This document shows, piece after piece, positions 13,098-25,334 of a stretch of 64,000 bases of DNA. Position 1 is the first letter of the stretch. Each line of letters starts with the position of its first letter. The position numbers and the translations under genes are program-made. Under the pieces are notes generated by a model that saw only the letters and a list, made by a program, of their open reading frames with translations, did not search any database and was not told the DNA's origin. Source of the DNA: Taenia hydatigena (lineage: Eukaryota > Platyhelminthes > Cestoda > Cyclophyllidea > Taeniidae); assembly GCA_036345935.2 (NCBI GenBank), contig JADWOT020000005.1, forward strand, positions 2,722,696-2,786,695, read 5' to 3'.

Positions 13098-13392
13098 CTA
13101 CGGCTGAAATTGGGTGTAGCTTGTCCACTTCACCTTAGCCTTCCTCGATTTGTGACGAGATAGGCTTTTCGCGGCAATGCAGACGACAGTTATGAAGACA
13201 ATGAGGAAGCCATAAGTGACACAGGCCGCGAGAATAACGTGGTATCCTCGATTAAAAGTACCTCCTCAAGTGAAAATTCAGGTCATTATTACCTTCATCA
13301 TGGAAAATCAATCTACTTCTATCGGTCTTTGCCTCCTGAAGTGTCAACCCTAGGGCAAATGGAACCCAAACAAACAGCAAACACGGTAACAT
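13098..13392 (-). CDS. Small signal-peptide and single-pass membrane protein (82 aa)
   Basis: Two exons join in frame. Exon 1 (13392-13293) encodes a signal peptide (MLPCLLFVWVPFALGLTLQE) and a short charged stretch to residue 33, ending GAAG|GTAATA in phase 1. The 46-nt intron 13292-13247 ends in TCGAG. Exon 2 (13246-13098) encodes a membrane segment at residues about 37-59 (VILAACVTYGFLIVFITVV), a basic stop-transfer stretch (KSLSRHKSRKAK) and a short tail ending TQFQP before TAG. The predicted topology is type I with a mature ectodomain of only about 17 residues. An in-frame ATG exists at 13434, but starting at 13392 puts the hydrophobic core at the N terminus. The phase-1 junction after the signal exon matches that of the FN3 gene at 6190-7429, so this may be a relative lacking the FN3 exon. 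Function unknown. Confidence 0.55.
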
Positions 13393-14177
13393 GTCGCATG
13401 GCAAATCCACGTTAACATGGCGCCTCGGCAGCAAATTGACCGATGGAGAAGTAGAAAATTCAAAAGTAACCTTAGCTGCAGGAATTTATGTCATATCACT
13501 TATTAACTTTGCCAAAAATCGAGTGTTTCGGAATAGTTGCCAACGTACCTATTTTGCGAATAAATTTTTCTCATCGTAATTATGAGAAGAAGCGGCCAAT
13601 TATCTAGAGTATCATACAAAAAAGTGACTAACAAGTAATGAGTTTCCCATTGTCAAAAAATTTAATCTGCCGTAATGCTAAAGGATTTAGGGCCATTTTT
13701 ATGATTTTACCAATATGTGTTCATAAATCGCAAAACAAAAAATACTGATTGCGTCCAAGTTTTACAAAGCATGAATTATTGTTGCTAAATGCACAATATT
13801 TAACTACTGAGTCAAAAGTTATACCATGTGGAATACTTATGTTTTTTAAGTGCACTTTGTGAGCCAGAGGCGGGAGGACAATTTGAGCGTGGTTGCAGAG
13901 CGATGTGATAGTTCTCAGGATTGTGGTTTATCTCAGTTCTGGGCTCTTCTACAAGATCTTTTTGTACCCTCTCTCTTACTCGCAATGAAGATGTCGAGGC
14001 GTGTTCAGACTTTTAATAACACGGGCGGTAAGAGGGAAGACGAATAACCGTTCACACTGGTGGCAGCGTTGGCGAACCTTCCCCATTTCAAGACGGAATA
14101 TATTTTGGAAATTGGATGAAGAACATGAGTGTTAACATTCACTTATACCCGCAGTAGCAGAGAATTCCGCTGATCCT
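13393..14177. other. AT-rich spacer without a recognised gene
   Basis: This lies upstream of the 82-aa membrane protein and before the retrotransposon remnant. Only short frames without motifs are present. Nothing else was seen. Confidence 0.5.
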
Positions 14178-14436
14178 CCATACACTTCCGCAAGAGCTTC
14201 TCTCAGCAGCAATTGATGTCGGAGCCTCACCTGACTCCGACCTTGGCCAGTGCTGTGCGATACTGGCTCAGCTCGTTATCGACCAGCGAGAGGAGTCGCC
14301 GGCTAGGGAGTTTTTTCGCCGCGATCAAAAGCCAGGCGAAAACGATGAGGAGCACGCCGAGGTCCTGCAAATCCTAGCCAAACGGACCTTCAGAGGCTGC
14401 CCACCTAACAGGGTGAAAAGTTGGGTGGCTGTTTAA
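14178..14436 (+). pseudogene. Ty3/gypsy gag fragment
   Basis: One open frame reads HTLPQELLSA and then a stretch with REFFRRDQKPGENDEEHAEV and FRGCPPNRVKSWV before a stop at the end. The pattern FFRRxQxPGE...EYA...F.GCP..RV.SWV is typical of gag from flatworm Ty3/gypsy elements. The frame lacks the N-terminal part of gag and any CCHC knuckle, and it ends in a stop where gag would continue. It lies about 200 bases upstream of the protease fragment in the same orientation, so it belongs to the same decayed element. Confidence 0.65.
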
Positions 14437-14633
14437 TTCAAGGCCGGAGGCCGACTACCCAACATCGCAGCGCAGCCCCACGTCGTGAAGACCAACGATC
14501 TCAGCTGTTCTACGTGGCTAACCGCCGACCGCACCCTACACGTCCACGTTGGACCCCGTTGTGTCGTATCTTAGAAGCAGGTGAGTAGCACTATTTCTTA
14601 TGCTGCCTACCCTTATACGGTTCCCTTGCGTTT

Positions 14634-16460
14634 ATGCGAGTTTATGGCAAGCTAGAGGGGCGTCCCTTCAGTTTCCTCCTTGACTCAGGCGCAGCCAAGT
14701 CGTTAGTGAATCCCCAAGCTTCCACAGACCTCCGCATTAAGTTTTGTACTGGTCCTCCCTCTGCAAAACTTTTCTCAGCAGAAGGGAGAAAGATGAGGGT
14801 AAAAGGGGAGACGTCGTTAAAAGCCTCGCTAAGGAGAAAACCTGGACAGTGCAATGTAAAATATGCCTCGAGTTAGTTTAGGATGCGATACTTGGCATTG
14901 ACTTCATTCGTAACACCAAGGCGGTCCTAAATTTTGCAGAAGGCACATTTGCGTCTCATGGGTATAAGGGAACAATCGCCGTCAATCCTGCTCCAAAAAA
15001 GGACTCAGGCGAAATCTGTAGTGCCCTTTTCGATACTGTGGGCATCCCCATTAGCGTCTTAGACGACCTTTGCTCCCAGTTGACACAGATCACCCATAGC
15101 GAGAGAAAGGAGCTGCGCTCATTGCTTGGCATATATCCGAACATGTTCTCATGGCAGGGAGCGGAACTCGGAAGAACAAATATCGTCAAGCATACCATTG
15201 ACACGGGGGAGGATAGGCCCATTTGGCAACCACTCAGACGTATGCCGTCGCCCTTCCTGGACGAAGTGAATCGTCTGGTGCAAGAGATGATCAAGGATGA
15301 AGTTATAAAACCATCCAAGTCACCATGGACCTCCCAAATCGCACTGGCAAAGAGAAGAGACGGTAGTTTGCGGCTGTGTATCGATTGCAGAAAGCTAAAT
15401 GCCGTGTCTAAGGAGGACGCATTTCCCTTACTTCATATGGCCGACTCGTTGGATGCTCTGCCTAGATGAAAGTGGTTATTGGCACTAGACTTAAAATCCG
15501 GATACTGGCGAGTAGAAGTGGCGGAAAAGATAGAGAGAAGACGGCTTTCATAGTGCATAACGGGTTTTATGAATTCTAGACAATGCCGTTTGGACTCCGT
15601 GACGCCGCAACCACTTTCCAGCGCCTGATGCAGACAGTGCTGATTGGACTTTTTTCGGAAACATTGCATAATTTACCTCGATGACGTCCTCGTTTTCGGT
15701 AGGGACATTGGTGAACATAATGCCAACCTTATACTAGTCGTGGACCGTCTGCAAAATGCAGGTCTGACCTTGAATACAAGGAAGTGCTATTGTCTGCATC
15801 GTTCAGTGGCCTTCTTGGAGCACACAGTCTCGTCAGATGGGATGGCTGTCACCGAAGATCGTACAGCAGAAGTGAGGACGGAACTCTGCAGTTTCCTTGT
15901 TTTGGCGAAATACTGTAGGCGTTCCGTTAAGGACTTCGCCAAGATTGCTAGTCCGCTACACAAGATGACCGAAAAGCAGGCAAAAAGGAATTTTAATTGG
16001 GAGAACGAACATGATGAATTCCTCAAGGAACTAAAGCAAACGCTCTGCTCTGCTCCGTTTCTGGCTTTAACAAACTTCGAGACTGACGCACCATCCTTTG
16101 TACTTGGCACGGAAGCTAGTGGCGTGACCGTGGGCGGCGTCCATTTACAAAGAGACAAAGAAGGCAGAGAACACGTCAACGCCTATGCTAGTGCCAGAAT
16201 AAACAAAAAATGGGACAGAGGAGTGCAACAGAACGTGAACTTTTCGCCATCTGCACAATGGTACGACACTTCAAACACTGCATGATAGCGAGACAGGTCA
16301 TAGTGAGAGCAGACCATCAGGCACTGACCCGGTTGGAAACAATGAAGGGGATCGACCGTTCGTTTGCACGCTGGTAGGAGGAACTGCAGCAATATGACTT
16401 GACTGTGCATAGCAACGCGGTTGCATTAATGCGCAGACCTCTCTCAGCAGAAAGGCATAG
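14634..16460 (+). pseudogene. Ty3/gypsy pol remnant: protease, reverse transcriptase, RNase H
   Basis: Degenerate pol in the expected order. The aspartic protease motif LLDSGAAKSLVNP is at about 14679-14717, followed in another frame by DAILGIDFIRNT. Reverse transcriptase starts with a frame at 15038 that contains KSPWTSQIALAKRRDGSLR and CIDCRKLNAVS. A stop at about 15466 precedes LALDLKSGYW, an internal stop and frameshifts follow, then MPFGLRDAATTFQRLM and the catalytic IIYLDDVLVF at about 15664-15693. RNase H follows, with a decayed DAS position (LGTEASGV) and RADHQALTRLE at 16300-16332, and fades near 16460. Several stops and frameshifts mean it cannot make a functional polyprotein. No integrase zinc finger or DDE core and no long terminal repeats were seen. 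It is not repeated elsewhere in the window. Confidence 0.85.
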
Positions 16461-18417
16461 TGGTATGGTGGGGACCCTACTCTTAAGCGTACTGCATTTC
16501 TCTGCGATTCGTCTGTTACCGTAGTTGTGATTTTAAGGGGCAAAGGGCTTGTTTTCACTTCTTGCATGCCAAAAACTCTATCATTTGGTATTAGAATCGT
16601 TAGCTCTATTCGCCCATTGAGTTAAAATTGTTGCATTTCATCTTGGTGGCCTTTTACTTTGAAGAATGTTAGATGTTTAATCCATTTCTTGTCCTATTTG
16701 ATTTCAACCTTAGGATATCTGAGGTCGCTCGTTGGATGGATAATGAAGTGTCCACTTCTGGAAAAGCATTAATGAGTTTCCTGAAACCTTAATGTAATGT
16801 TTGAATGGTTACACCTGTGTAAGCCCAGTGACGGTGTTTTACACACATGCACGAACCTCGGTCTCTTGAGGCTGAATCACTTTTCGATGGGCATGTCTTG
16901 GGCAAAGAAGACGCAGAAATTGGACGAAGAGAATACGGAATGAGAATTGGGATTTGCCTCCCCAATCCCTCATATGGGTGTGATCTCACGATGTACATTT
17001 CCCATTGCTCTATAATGGAAGACTGTGATGCTGGCATTGCTGTTGGCATAGGATGGATGGGCTTCCTATGCGGACGCAGAGGAGGTGGATTGTTGATGAG
17101 ACGGGAATTGTGTTGGAAGGAGGGTTTAAGTCTCTAGCATTTGGATTGTCCGATGTAGACTTATGCAGATATTTGCCGGTGGAATTATCTTCTGTTTCCA
17201 TGAGTGTCATCTGTTTGCCTCCTTTTAGGTCTTTGCGATCCGTCAATTTCATGGGTTCCACTCGCAGTGTTGGTTTATTGAAATACGTGGAATGAAGTCG
17301 TTGATGTCCAGTCTGCATGCGAGACGTGCGATCGGGGCGATTGACGATGGGTCGCCTCAGTTTGTTACAGAACTTGTACACGAAGGTGGTGATGATGGTG
17401 GTAGGAGCTTTGAGAATCTCTCTCACTTTGGCTTCAACTATTTCCCATCTCATCTGGTCTCTCGTTTGATGAAGACCTTGGTGCATTGTCTGCGATAAAC
17501 CATCTCTACCATCTCTTTTTGTTGCATTGATTTGTGGGGGCTACCATCACTTGCCTCTTCTCGCCCCACTTTTGGGCTCAATGCCTTTTGGGACTTCCTA
17601 CTTGTACTACTGAGTACTTAAATCTTTTCCACTAAGAAAGGGATTGAAGAAAAGGAACATTCTTTATGAGGTGGGTAGGCCGGTGGCATGCAGCTGGACC
17701 AGACTAGGCAGAAAATTTGGACGGTTGCCAAACTGGGACTTGAAAGCGAACTGATAGTCGGGTGAGTGGACCTTTTTGCTTTGAGGACGATGGACGATTC
17801 TGTGTGTACTTTTTAATCTCTCCTATCTGCGAGGCGGAATGAAGATGTCTTATCTAGTTGCGTTTTGAGTAGATGTGGAGTGGCAGGAGAGGGAGAAATT
17901 GCCTTGTATCCTGGATTATGAAAGGTGGATAGCCGGACGAACTGCTCTATCCTTATTGCTAACAGGCTTTTCCTCAGAAACACGTTTGCTATTTCTTGAA
18001 GTCAGCCTGTGTGCTGATCGGTGCCTTCTGTCGAGGAGGCGAGTGGTGGAGCTGGGTAATAGTTATTTTAGCTGAAAGGGACGATGAGGTGGGTGTGATG
18101 GAGCAGGAAGTCTCAAATCATGGTGTCTGTGCAGTGTGGTAGCGTGGGCTCCATTCATCTGGTCACTGGCGTGTCATTGTATGTGGTATGAGGGCAATAG
18201 GTGGAATGAATATGAACTCCCAGTTGGCATGCTTCAAGTGTGCAGTGTGTGGAGTCAATGTGTTGGTAAGGCCACCGGTCGAGTTGATGCCTGCGAGGGC
18301 ACATGGTAAGGGGATCATGAGGGCATGACTCGAGCGCCTCTTTTCTGTGACTTCTATCTGCTGCGCGAGATCAAGAATGCAATGGAGGCGAGAATCGTGA
18401 ATAGGAATAACTGTAAG
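16461..18417. other. Region without a recognised gene, right of the gypsy remnant
   Basis: This contains a 158-codon frame on the minus strand (17010-17486) and opposite frames on the plus strand, none with a recognised motif. It could be unrecognised 3' sequence of the retroelement. No integrase motif was found. Confidence 0.4.
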
Positions 18418-18547
18418 GCTGTTCCGAGACTCGGTCATTGACGGGATTGGTGTCAATGTCCTTGTGAGGAGACGGTGCAAGTGTGGGTAGAGAGGTATGG
18501 ATTTTGAGAGGCTAAGCGGGTCATGTGTATGACATGCAGGAAGGTGT
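18418..18547 (-). repeat. Short repeat Z, copy 1
   Basis: Read on the minus strand this begins ACCTTCCTGCATGTCAT and runs to about CAATGACCGAGTC. It recurs at 40282-40435 in plus orientation and partly at 41045-41112 in inverted orientation. Here it sits directly outside the left arm of the X palindrome. It adjoins X again at 40 kb, but there it follows the tRNA-Gly after only about 90 bases. Confidence 0.65.
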
Positions 18548-19738
18548 AGAAGAACAATGGAGGTGGCGTTCTCTTCTAGGCATAACTCTGATTTCGCAGA
18601 CCGATGGATGATCCTGCAAGAGGAAATGATTGAGACAGAGTGATGAGCGATATTGGAATGCAAGCACAGAGGCACGAGGGCGAGGAGAGGAACGTCTGAG
18701 GCTCGTCTGTTGGGTAGAAGCTGCCACGAGGGGTGAATGACATGCGATTCGCAAGCAAAACCAAGGAGATGAGTGTCCATCCACATGTATGGTAATGAAA
18801 AGGAACTTCTCTTCTGATACAAGGGGAAATCTTGACGCCCGAGGTGTTCATGGGAGGTGGGAATAAGGTGAAGGGAAGGGGTGGGAGAAGGTTCACGTGG
18901 TATTTTGATATCCATTTAGTTAACATGGTGAGCGCACAGTCTGCTCGTTAATCTTCGTGATTTGCATCACCATTGTGACAGTGGGACCTTCCGCTCATGC
19001 TAGCAGATGACCATTCCTTCTGAGTGCGTGTTGTTCACATTGGTGAGAGCTGAAGAGTGGATGGCGGAAAAGCGGTGGAAGCAAATGTGCTATGTTACGT
19101 GTGGAAAGAAGAAATGCAATATCATCACTGAAGACGACGCGTACAGAGTCAGCATCGTCGACAAGATGGGTTAATGAATCGGCCCGAGGAGAGGGATGTG
19201 TTGTGTTTGGGTGGGACATCGTTAGCTGTTAGAGATTGTTAGAGGGTGGTTTATTGAGGGCGCGTCAGTGCGCGGGTGTTGTGTAGCGGTTAGCATGGCT
19301 GCCTTCAAAACAGTCGATCCACGTTGGACTCCCGGCACGCGCAACACTTTCCTTTCCCTCCCCATGCTGGCCCCACATCTCCGTTGATCAATACCAACTT
19401 GGGTTGGAAGTACAGTTCCCATGTGCTACTAGCACGAATAAGTAGCAGTGCTCCCACCACTAGTCATGCTAAAGCGGACAAACGGATGCGAAGAAACAGG
19501 TCCACTTACAAACGCAAGACGCGCTTAACAGCTCTGAAGAGGCGCATTGGATGCTATTCAGCATGGCTCCCGTCAATGACTCGTCGGGCGCCTCAATACT
19601 GCATTCATTTGTCTATAAACGTGCTCCGCCATAGGTGCATACGAAGTGTAAGTCCATTGAGTCTCCCTCTCCCCCTTGCCTCACGGTATCTGGAGGGGCC
19701 GGTTGTAAGCTCCGAGCAATTCCAACTTCCCTCGATGA
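18548..19738 (+). repeat. Left inverted arm of X palindrome
   Basis: Pairs with 25335-26563 in inverted orientation, diverging by small substitutions and indels. It holds the degenerate tRNA-Gly-like sequence 19270-19343. The minus strand of the arm is poor in stop codons in more than one frame, so the long frames seen here need not be coding. Confidence 0.8.
19270..19343 (+). pseudogene. tRNA-Gly-like pseudogene in the left X arm
   Basis: This aligns over its whole length with the tRNA-Gly at 40123-40194. The acceptor ends (GCGCGGG and CACGCGCA) are kept in part. The anticodon loop reads CTTCAAA instead of CTTCCAA, so TCC is lost. The T arm (CCACG/TTGGACT/CCCGG) no longer pairs. Confidence 0.7.
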
Positions 19739-21385
19739 CAAAGCGAGTCCCACCTGCTTCTCATCAAACATGTCGTTGTAAGGCATATCGGGTGCACTTT
19801 TCAAAAGTAGACTTAAAAATCATCTTTGCTGCAAAATCATTTGTAGACGTGGCTGGACTTCAGGTAGGCTCTCCGATCCACATCAGAGGCTAAAAATTGC
19901 AACCGAATGTTGATTAAATCACCTTGGGAAATTAACTAGAAAAGTCAATGCAGAGTTGGAGTCAATGGCTGCCAGACGCAGCGCATCAGTGCTGGATGAT
20001 GTTCAAGATGTTCAAGACCATCATCTTCCACCCTTTCGAGACTACAAGCGTCTTCATGATCGACTCTCATGATTAAAAATGGAAAGTGAAAGAGAGGTGG
20101 GTGCTGATAGAGACTGCTTTCTGGCCTCTGAAAACATGCTGACGTCACGATGAAAGGAATGATCAAAGTTCCCTACTTAACATTTGTTTACCCTAGAGGC
20201 TTCGCCGCTGTACTTGACCTGACCACCAAATGAAGTTCACTATTCATTAATTATTTCCTGTATTCATTGTACGGGTAACTTGATGAGCGGTCTCTTCAAA
20301 TGCTGTGGCCTGGGCTCTCGTCTTTGCATAATCACATTGAAGCTACTTATTGCGTTTGATAGTAGCCTCAGATCCTCCTTTTCGACGATAAACAAATTTG
20401 TGAACTGTCAATTAAATGTCACAAGCATTGCAAAACGAAGGTTATTCGCTTAGGCAATCATGCATAGGTGGTGATGCAACATTTGTAACTGGTCGAATTT
20501 TTCCGAAGCCATTAAAAGAGATGAGCATTTCACTCCAAAGCACAGCTAGCGAGCTGCAAAACTAAATGTTGTAACTTTTTCGAGCGCGCCAATCTCTGCA
20601 ACTTAAAACTCCTACCCCACTGGTGGGTGTGCCTTCGGGTCATGCAAACGGCTCGCCGACATCTACTAGACCTTAGTGAGTAGGAGGTTCACTATGGCGT
20701 TTAGAATTAATTAGATTTTCAAAGATGCCGCAGAGTGCTAAATCACCTTGTGAACTGCAATCTCACAATTCCCAAATGTCTTCTTGGGGGAATAGGACCC
20801 TCTGCACTCAATTTTCTTGTTCAACTTGTGGCACAGTAGCACTGCTTGTTTTAAAACTACAGAGAAGTTTTGTGCAGTAGGATCTTCGCTGCTCCCAAAG
20901 CTGTATTAAGGGCTTGTAAACCACTACTCCTGTCCGACATGACGTTTAGAGTGGTTCACAAGGAATGGTAGGATAGGCTCCTTACTTTCAGCCGCTTGTA
21001 GGCAGCGCAATAATACAAATCATTCCTTATTTGGACAATACTAAGTAGCAGTTTTAAAATGACGCTCCTAAGAAAGCACATGAAACCAAATCCAAGGGCG
21101 GGCGCAAAAATGCAGACGATAAATTGGAAATATTAAGCGCTTTACTAAATACCGCATTGTGCTGCCTGAGTACAGCTAAAACAATTTCGGGTTGACGTGT
21201 TTGCCACTTATCATAACCCTATTTAGGTAAGGAAATTAACTTCCGCCTTAACAATAGCCACTTCGCTTGTTATTTTATAATTTATTTGAAAGATAAACAC
21301 TTTGATTTTGGGCTGATATGCATGGAATTTCATCTTTTAGTCAAAGTAGCTGCTGGCTAGATTTGAAAACAACACTTTATTTGTT

Positions 21386-21568
21386 ATGGCTGCCGGTTTG
21401 CGTTTCGGTCACTTATGTGGCCATATTGCCCTAGCTTTCTTCTCTCTATTTGTTGAATTTATATTATGCCTTCTTTTGCATTCAAGGAAGCCTCGAAACG
21501 CTACAATGATGCCTTACTTAAATATAAGGAAACCAGGTAATCGGTTTTTCTTTTTCGGTTTAGAATGA
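21386..21568 (+). other. Reading frame of 60 codons kept in two X copies
   Basis: The frame starts MAAGLRFGHLCGHIALAFF, has a hydrophobic stretch (LAFFSLFVEFILCLLL), and after NIRKPG runs over a GTAATCGG that could be a splice donor. Copy A has the same frame intact at 2730-2912 (minus) with few changes. It could be a short signal or membrane exon carried by X, or just a frame kept by overall similarity. No family recognised. Confidence 0.2.
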
Positions 21569-22319
21569 ACCGTTATAACTGCGCCTGTAAGAAAAAATAA
21601 ATGCAATAAATTTATGGTTGACAGAAGTGGATATTAGTGGGCTGCCTTGGCAATGCATTAGGACATTTTCTACTTTAATACGTAATTCCACTGATTGGTA
21701 CCTTTGATTTCCATCCAAGCATGTTAAGTGATTGAGCCGATCAGAAGCTTCGACAGTAAAGAAGGATGCATTAGATGAAGCAACAATTAATCTAGTCGCC
21801 GTTGAGACAAATACGATGAAGCTGGTGGGCAAAGAGCCAACGAGGCGGCATAACATCATTGACGAACAAGGTGGCATTAAGATCTGACACTGTAATAGAA
21901 AGGGTCCTCACATAGAGACGAATGGTTGTTTGAAGCGACTAAAAGTCGTGCAACGTGGATGAGATACACCAGTGTATACCAATTCCTGTGGTGTAAGATT
22001 CCATCTTCACCATGCATTGGCAGACAGTGCGTAACGGTGAAGGATGACGCTCTGCATCCACGAGGTAAGCGCAGGTTTGAGCGTTGATCAGACAACACAA
22101 AATCCCATTTTTAATGTCAACGCAATGTGTGAAAGAGTGTAAGGTGCACGAAGGCATCGGCAAAGTATCTACATGGGTCGCTCATGCTCTACAGCCACTA
22201 GGAAAATATTTCTTCATGGTCACACAGATAAGCCATCGCCCTCATTTATTCGGAGTCAATGCGTTGGGACAGAGTGGAAGGACACGAGGGTGTAGACCAG
22301 CAACTTTCCGCACTCGTGC

Positions 22320-22426
22320 CTCATTGGCTACACACCACATCCAACGAGCCAATAGGAAGCATGCCCTCTGCTGATTGGCCTATACAAAGACATGTGCCGT
22401 CATGATAGTTTTGATGAGGTGAGTTC
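22320..22426 (+). promoter_or_regulatory. CCAAT-cluster and splice-donor block inside X copy B
   Basis: ATTGG at 22323-22327, CCAAT at 22349-22353 and ATTGG at 22374-22378 are followed by TATACAAA at 22381 and a consensus donor GAG|GTGAGT at 22416-22424. The boxes are about 25 bases apart with alternating orientation. The layout resembles the three-box cluster before the PKNOX gene at 44576-44680, and the block is conserved in copy A. Confidence 0.3.
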
Positions 22427-25334
22427 ACTCTAAGTTAATACTTCGCTTCACTACCATACCAAGCTGACTTTTAGCCGATGCAATCGCTACGGCTTAATGC
22501 GACGAAGTTCCTTTGTCGATGGTGCCAATACCTGGTTTACGAAGCATTTGCAACAACAGGAGGAAGGGGTAATGCCACTCCATATACGTGTCTGTTTGGG
22601 TTTGCACTTCGGGGAAACCGCATTCTTGTGCGGCTGGCATTAAAGCTCCACCAGCCGCCTTTCCTATTCACTCTCTTTTACAGTCCCCGATTTCACAAGT
22701 CATTCACCTTTGTACTGTGCGGGGGTAGCGTTCTCTATTCCTCTGCTCTCGCCTGCCTTCTTCACTACGTGCCTGAAGATGGTGCGCGAATTCATTTTTG
22801 TAAAATTATTTGTGATCTGCGGTGGCTTCATATCATGCGCATTGTGGATTTGGGTCCAAAAAGCGGGAATTGTCCTCTTCTTAGATATGGCTTATGTTCT
22901 CATTACTGACTGAAGAATTATGTACTACACCAGGGAGGAAGGCGACCTCCAAATGTGTCCGACTTTTGTGCGATTCGTAATTTTCAACACCCATATCAGT
23001 TAATAAAATGGAGTTCGCAACATAGGCGGACATATGCACTCTGGCCATCGTGATGGCTGGCATGTACGTGAACCTATAGGATTTCACTACTGCAATTGGA
23101 CCGAAGAAACGAGGTAGGCAAGTTCTGGTCACTATAGGATAAGGTTGGTCACGATCGACTATAACACACGTGGGATGCTGGCATGTTTGGGACAGGTCAG
23201 TGCCCTGGATGGTCCCAAACGAAAAAGGCTGAGAGTAGGCACTGTGTGCCCCTCAAACGCTTCGACACAAGTATTTATCTATTATAGTGAACTTAAGATT
23301 AACCAATCCAGTTTGTCCAGATGCAAGGCATGTAAAATTGAGAAGGGAAATGCGCAATTCATGTGCTTTGCATCGCTTAGTCTATCGCCCACTAGTATTC
23401 ACTCCGATTTGGTGTACAAAACAAGCTTCTTCCACAGTACTTCCATTCCACAAAAATGAAAGAGGGAAGCGGTACAATTGTAGGTGTTGGAAGGTATGGA
23501 TCTAAGCTGGTTTTGAAGCTAGTAATGATGCAAGCAAAGTAACGATTTCTTTGATCTGAACTACTGCTTACCATTCCACTAGTAGTGTAAACTATGAAAT
23601 CCTACAATGCGCCTCCTCTCGTTCTTTTATTTCCGTTGTGACAACGCGACGAGAAAATACGGGTTCGTTGTGGAGATTCTTAAACAGAGTTATGTTGTCA
23701 TCGCTTTTTAGTTTCGTGTGAAATCTTCCCACTTTGTTTGAATTGATGTCAGCCTTAAGTTGGACTTAAAGATAGAGGCTGTTAAAGAACATAATCATTC
23801 GAATGAAGACCTTTTGAAATCCATAAACTTTTTTGCATTTTTGTCAATCAGTGCTGTAACTCTTGTAAGAATTCGAGAAGCAAAGGAAGTTCAAGTCACC
23901 AACAATCGTTTCGTCATGGGGGAATAGACTGATTGGCCTCAGATAGGTATATGATTACCGCATGCAGGTTTCTTCCAGTAAATGAGTTACGTCAAAACCA
24001 CTTGACAAATTGGTCAGAAACTAAAAGACTTTGAGATTTGGCCAAAAAAAACATTATTCATTCTCTCGCATTTCTCTTTTTATGAAAAGGTGGAAGCATT
24101 GTGTTATCACTTCAACCAGGTTGACCGAAATAAAAGCCTTAAATAGGAATGTCTCATGCCAAGTGGGTAGGGGTAGGCAAGGGGAGAATGCCGGAGAACC
24201 CTAGTGACCCTCACTCACTTCAACAATCTTGCAAGTCTTGTTTTAATCAATAGAAATCTGGATCTCTTTTCTGTAGATTATCACTTAATGTTTTAAATAA
24301 TTACACATATATGTGACGCTGGTAACAAGTACCTTAAGCACATTGTAACTATATTACAGATTGACAAGTACTGTAGGCATTAATCAAAGCAACTGCTAAG
24401 ACGTGCACTCGAAATTCCTTACCAAACTTCGGGTAGGAGGTCACATTCCAACACGATTCTTCAGATCAGGCGACACGATTTTTAACCACCTTTAACAAAA
24501 AGCACACAAGATTATTTTTTGCGTAGTATTGTTTCCTCAACTGCTCCTAGCTATCGACAGATTTAAAACAATGCAGACTGAAAGGTGCGCGCAAACATGA
24601 AACCAGTCAACTCCAAACTGCCCTCGAAAGGCTGCTTATGGGAATATCATAGGCAAAGTCTGAATCATTAATGCAACATGCAAATGCTGAGGAAGCCTTA
24701 GCATAAGTAGTTTCAGTGAAGACTGTCAACTTGTGAGGGAATGGCAATTTCGGCCCACTTTAGTTTTCGAGATCTTCGGTTTTGAAGTGTGTGAGTAGAA
24801 GCCAAGAGTTATGTCAAACATTGTTGTGAGATGTGTGGAGGCAGGGGGGCTGGTGGACTGTAAGCAGAAGTGGTGTGAGCAAAAGGCCAACACCCATCAC
24901 GATAAGCGGTGTGGTGAGCACGCAGGCTGATGACCCTGTGTGCGCAAGCATGCAAATTGAAAGAGTTCTACGCTCAGGAAAGTGCTCATTATTCGATGAA
25001 TCAGTTTCTTATACGACGAATCTGCTCACGAATTGCAACAAAATCTAATGCAATTGTGCTTCGTTTTGTATCCCATTTACAACGCACCTTACAACATTGC
25101 TATAAAGTCTACTGAATTAGGCTTAAGTAGAGCTAGTACTCAAAAGGGTAACGAACGGATATCAGGAAGTAGCATCATTCATTTGGTAACACAAACTTAC
25201 GCAGAAGGTTCCGGTGTCTTCTCTGAACTCGTACTAAAACACAGCAAGCTAAGGGATGACTTGTACGTGACGTAAAATGAAACAAACACCCTGTTGGAGA
25301 TGATATAAATGTATTGCATAGCTTTTGATATCGA

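Noticed and set aside
18163..18915. 250-codon open frame on the minus strand
   Set aside because: It runs across the boundary between the X arm and repeat Z at 18548, and the partner arm follows it only to that boundary (26563). Other frames of the arm are also open, so low stop density explains it.
22478..22909. 143-codon frame in X copy B as an X-encoded protein
   Set aside because: The matching sequence in copy A is broken into two frames by an indel, and no domain is recognised.
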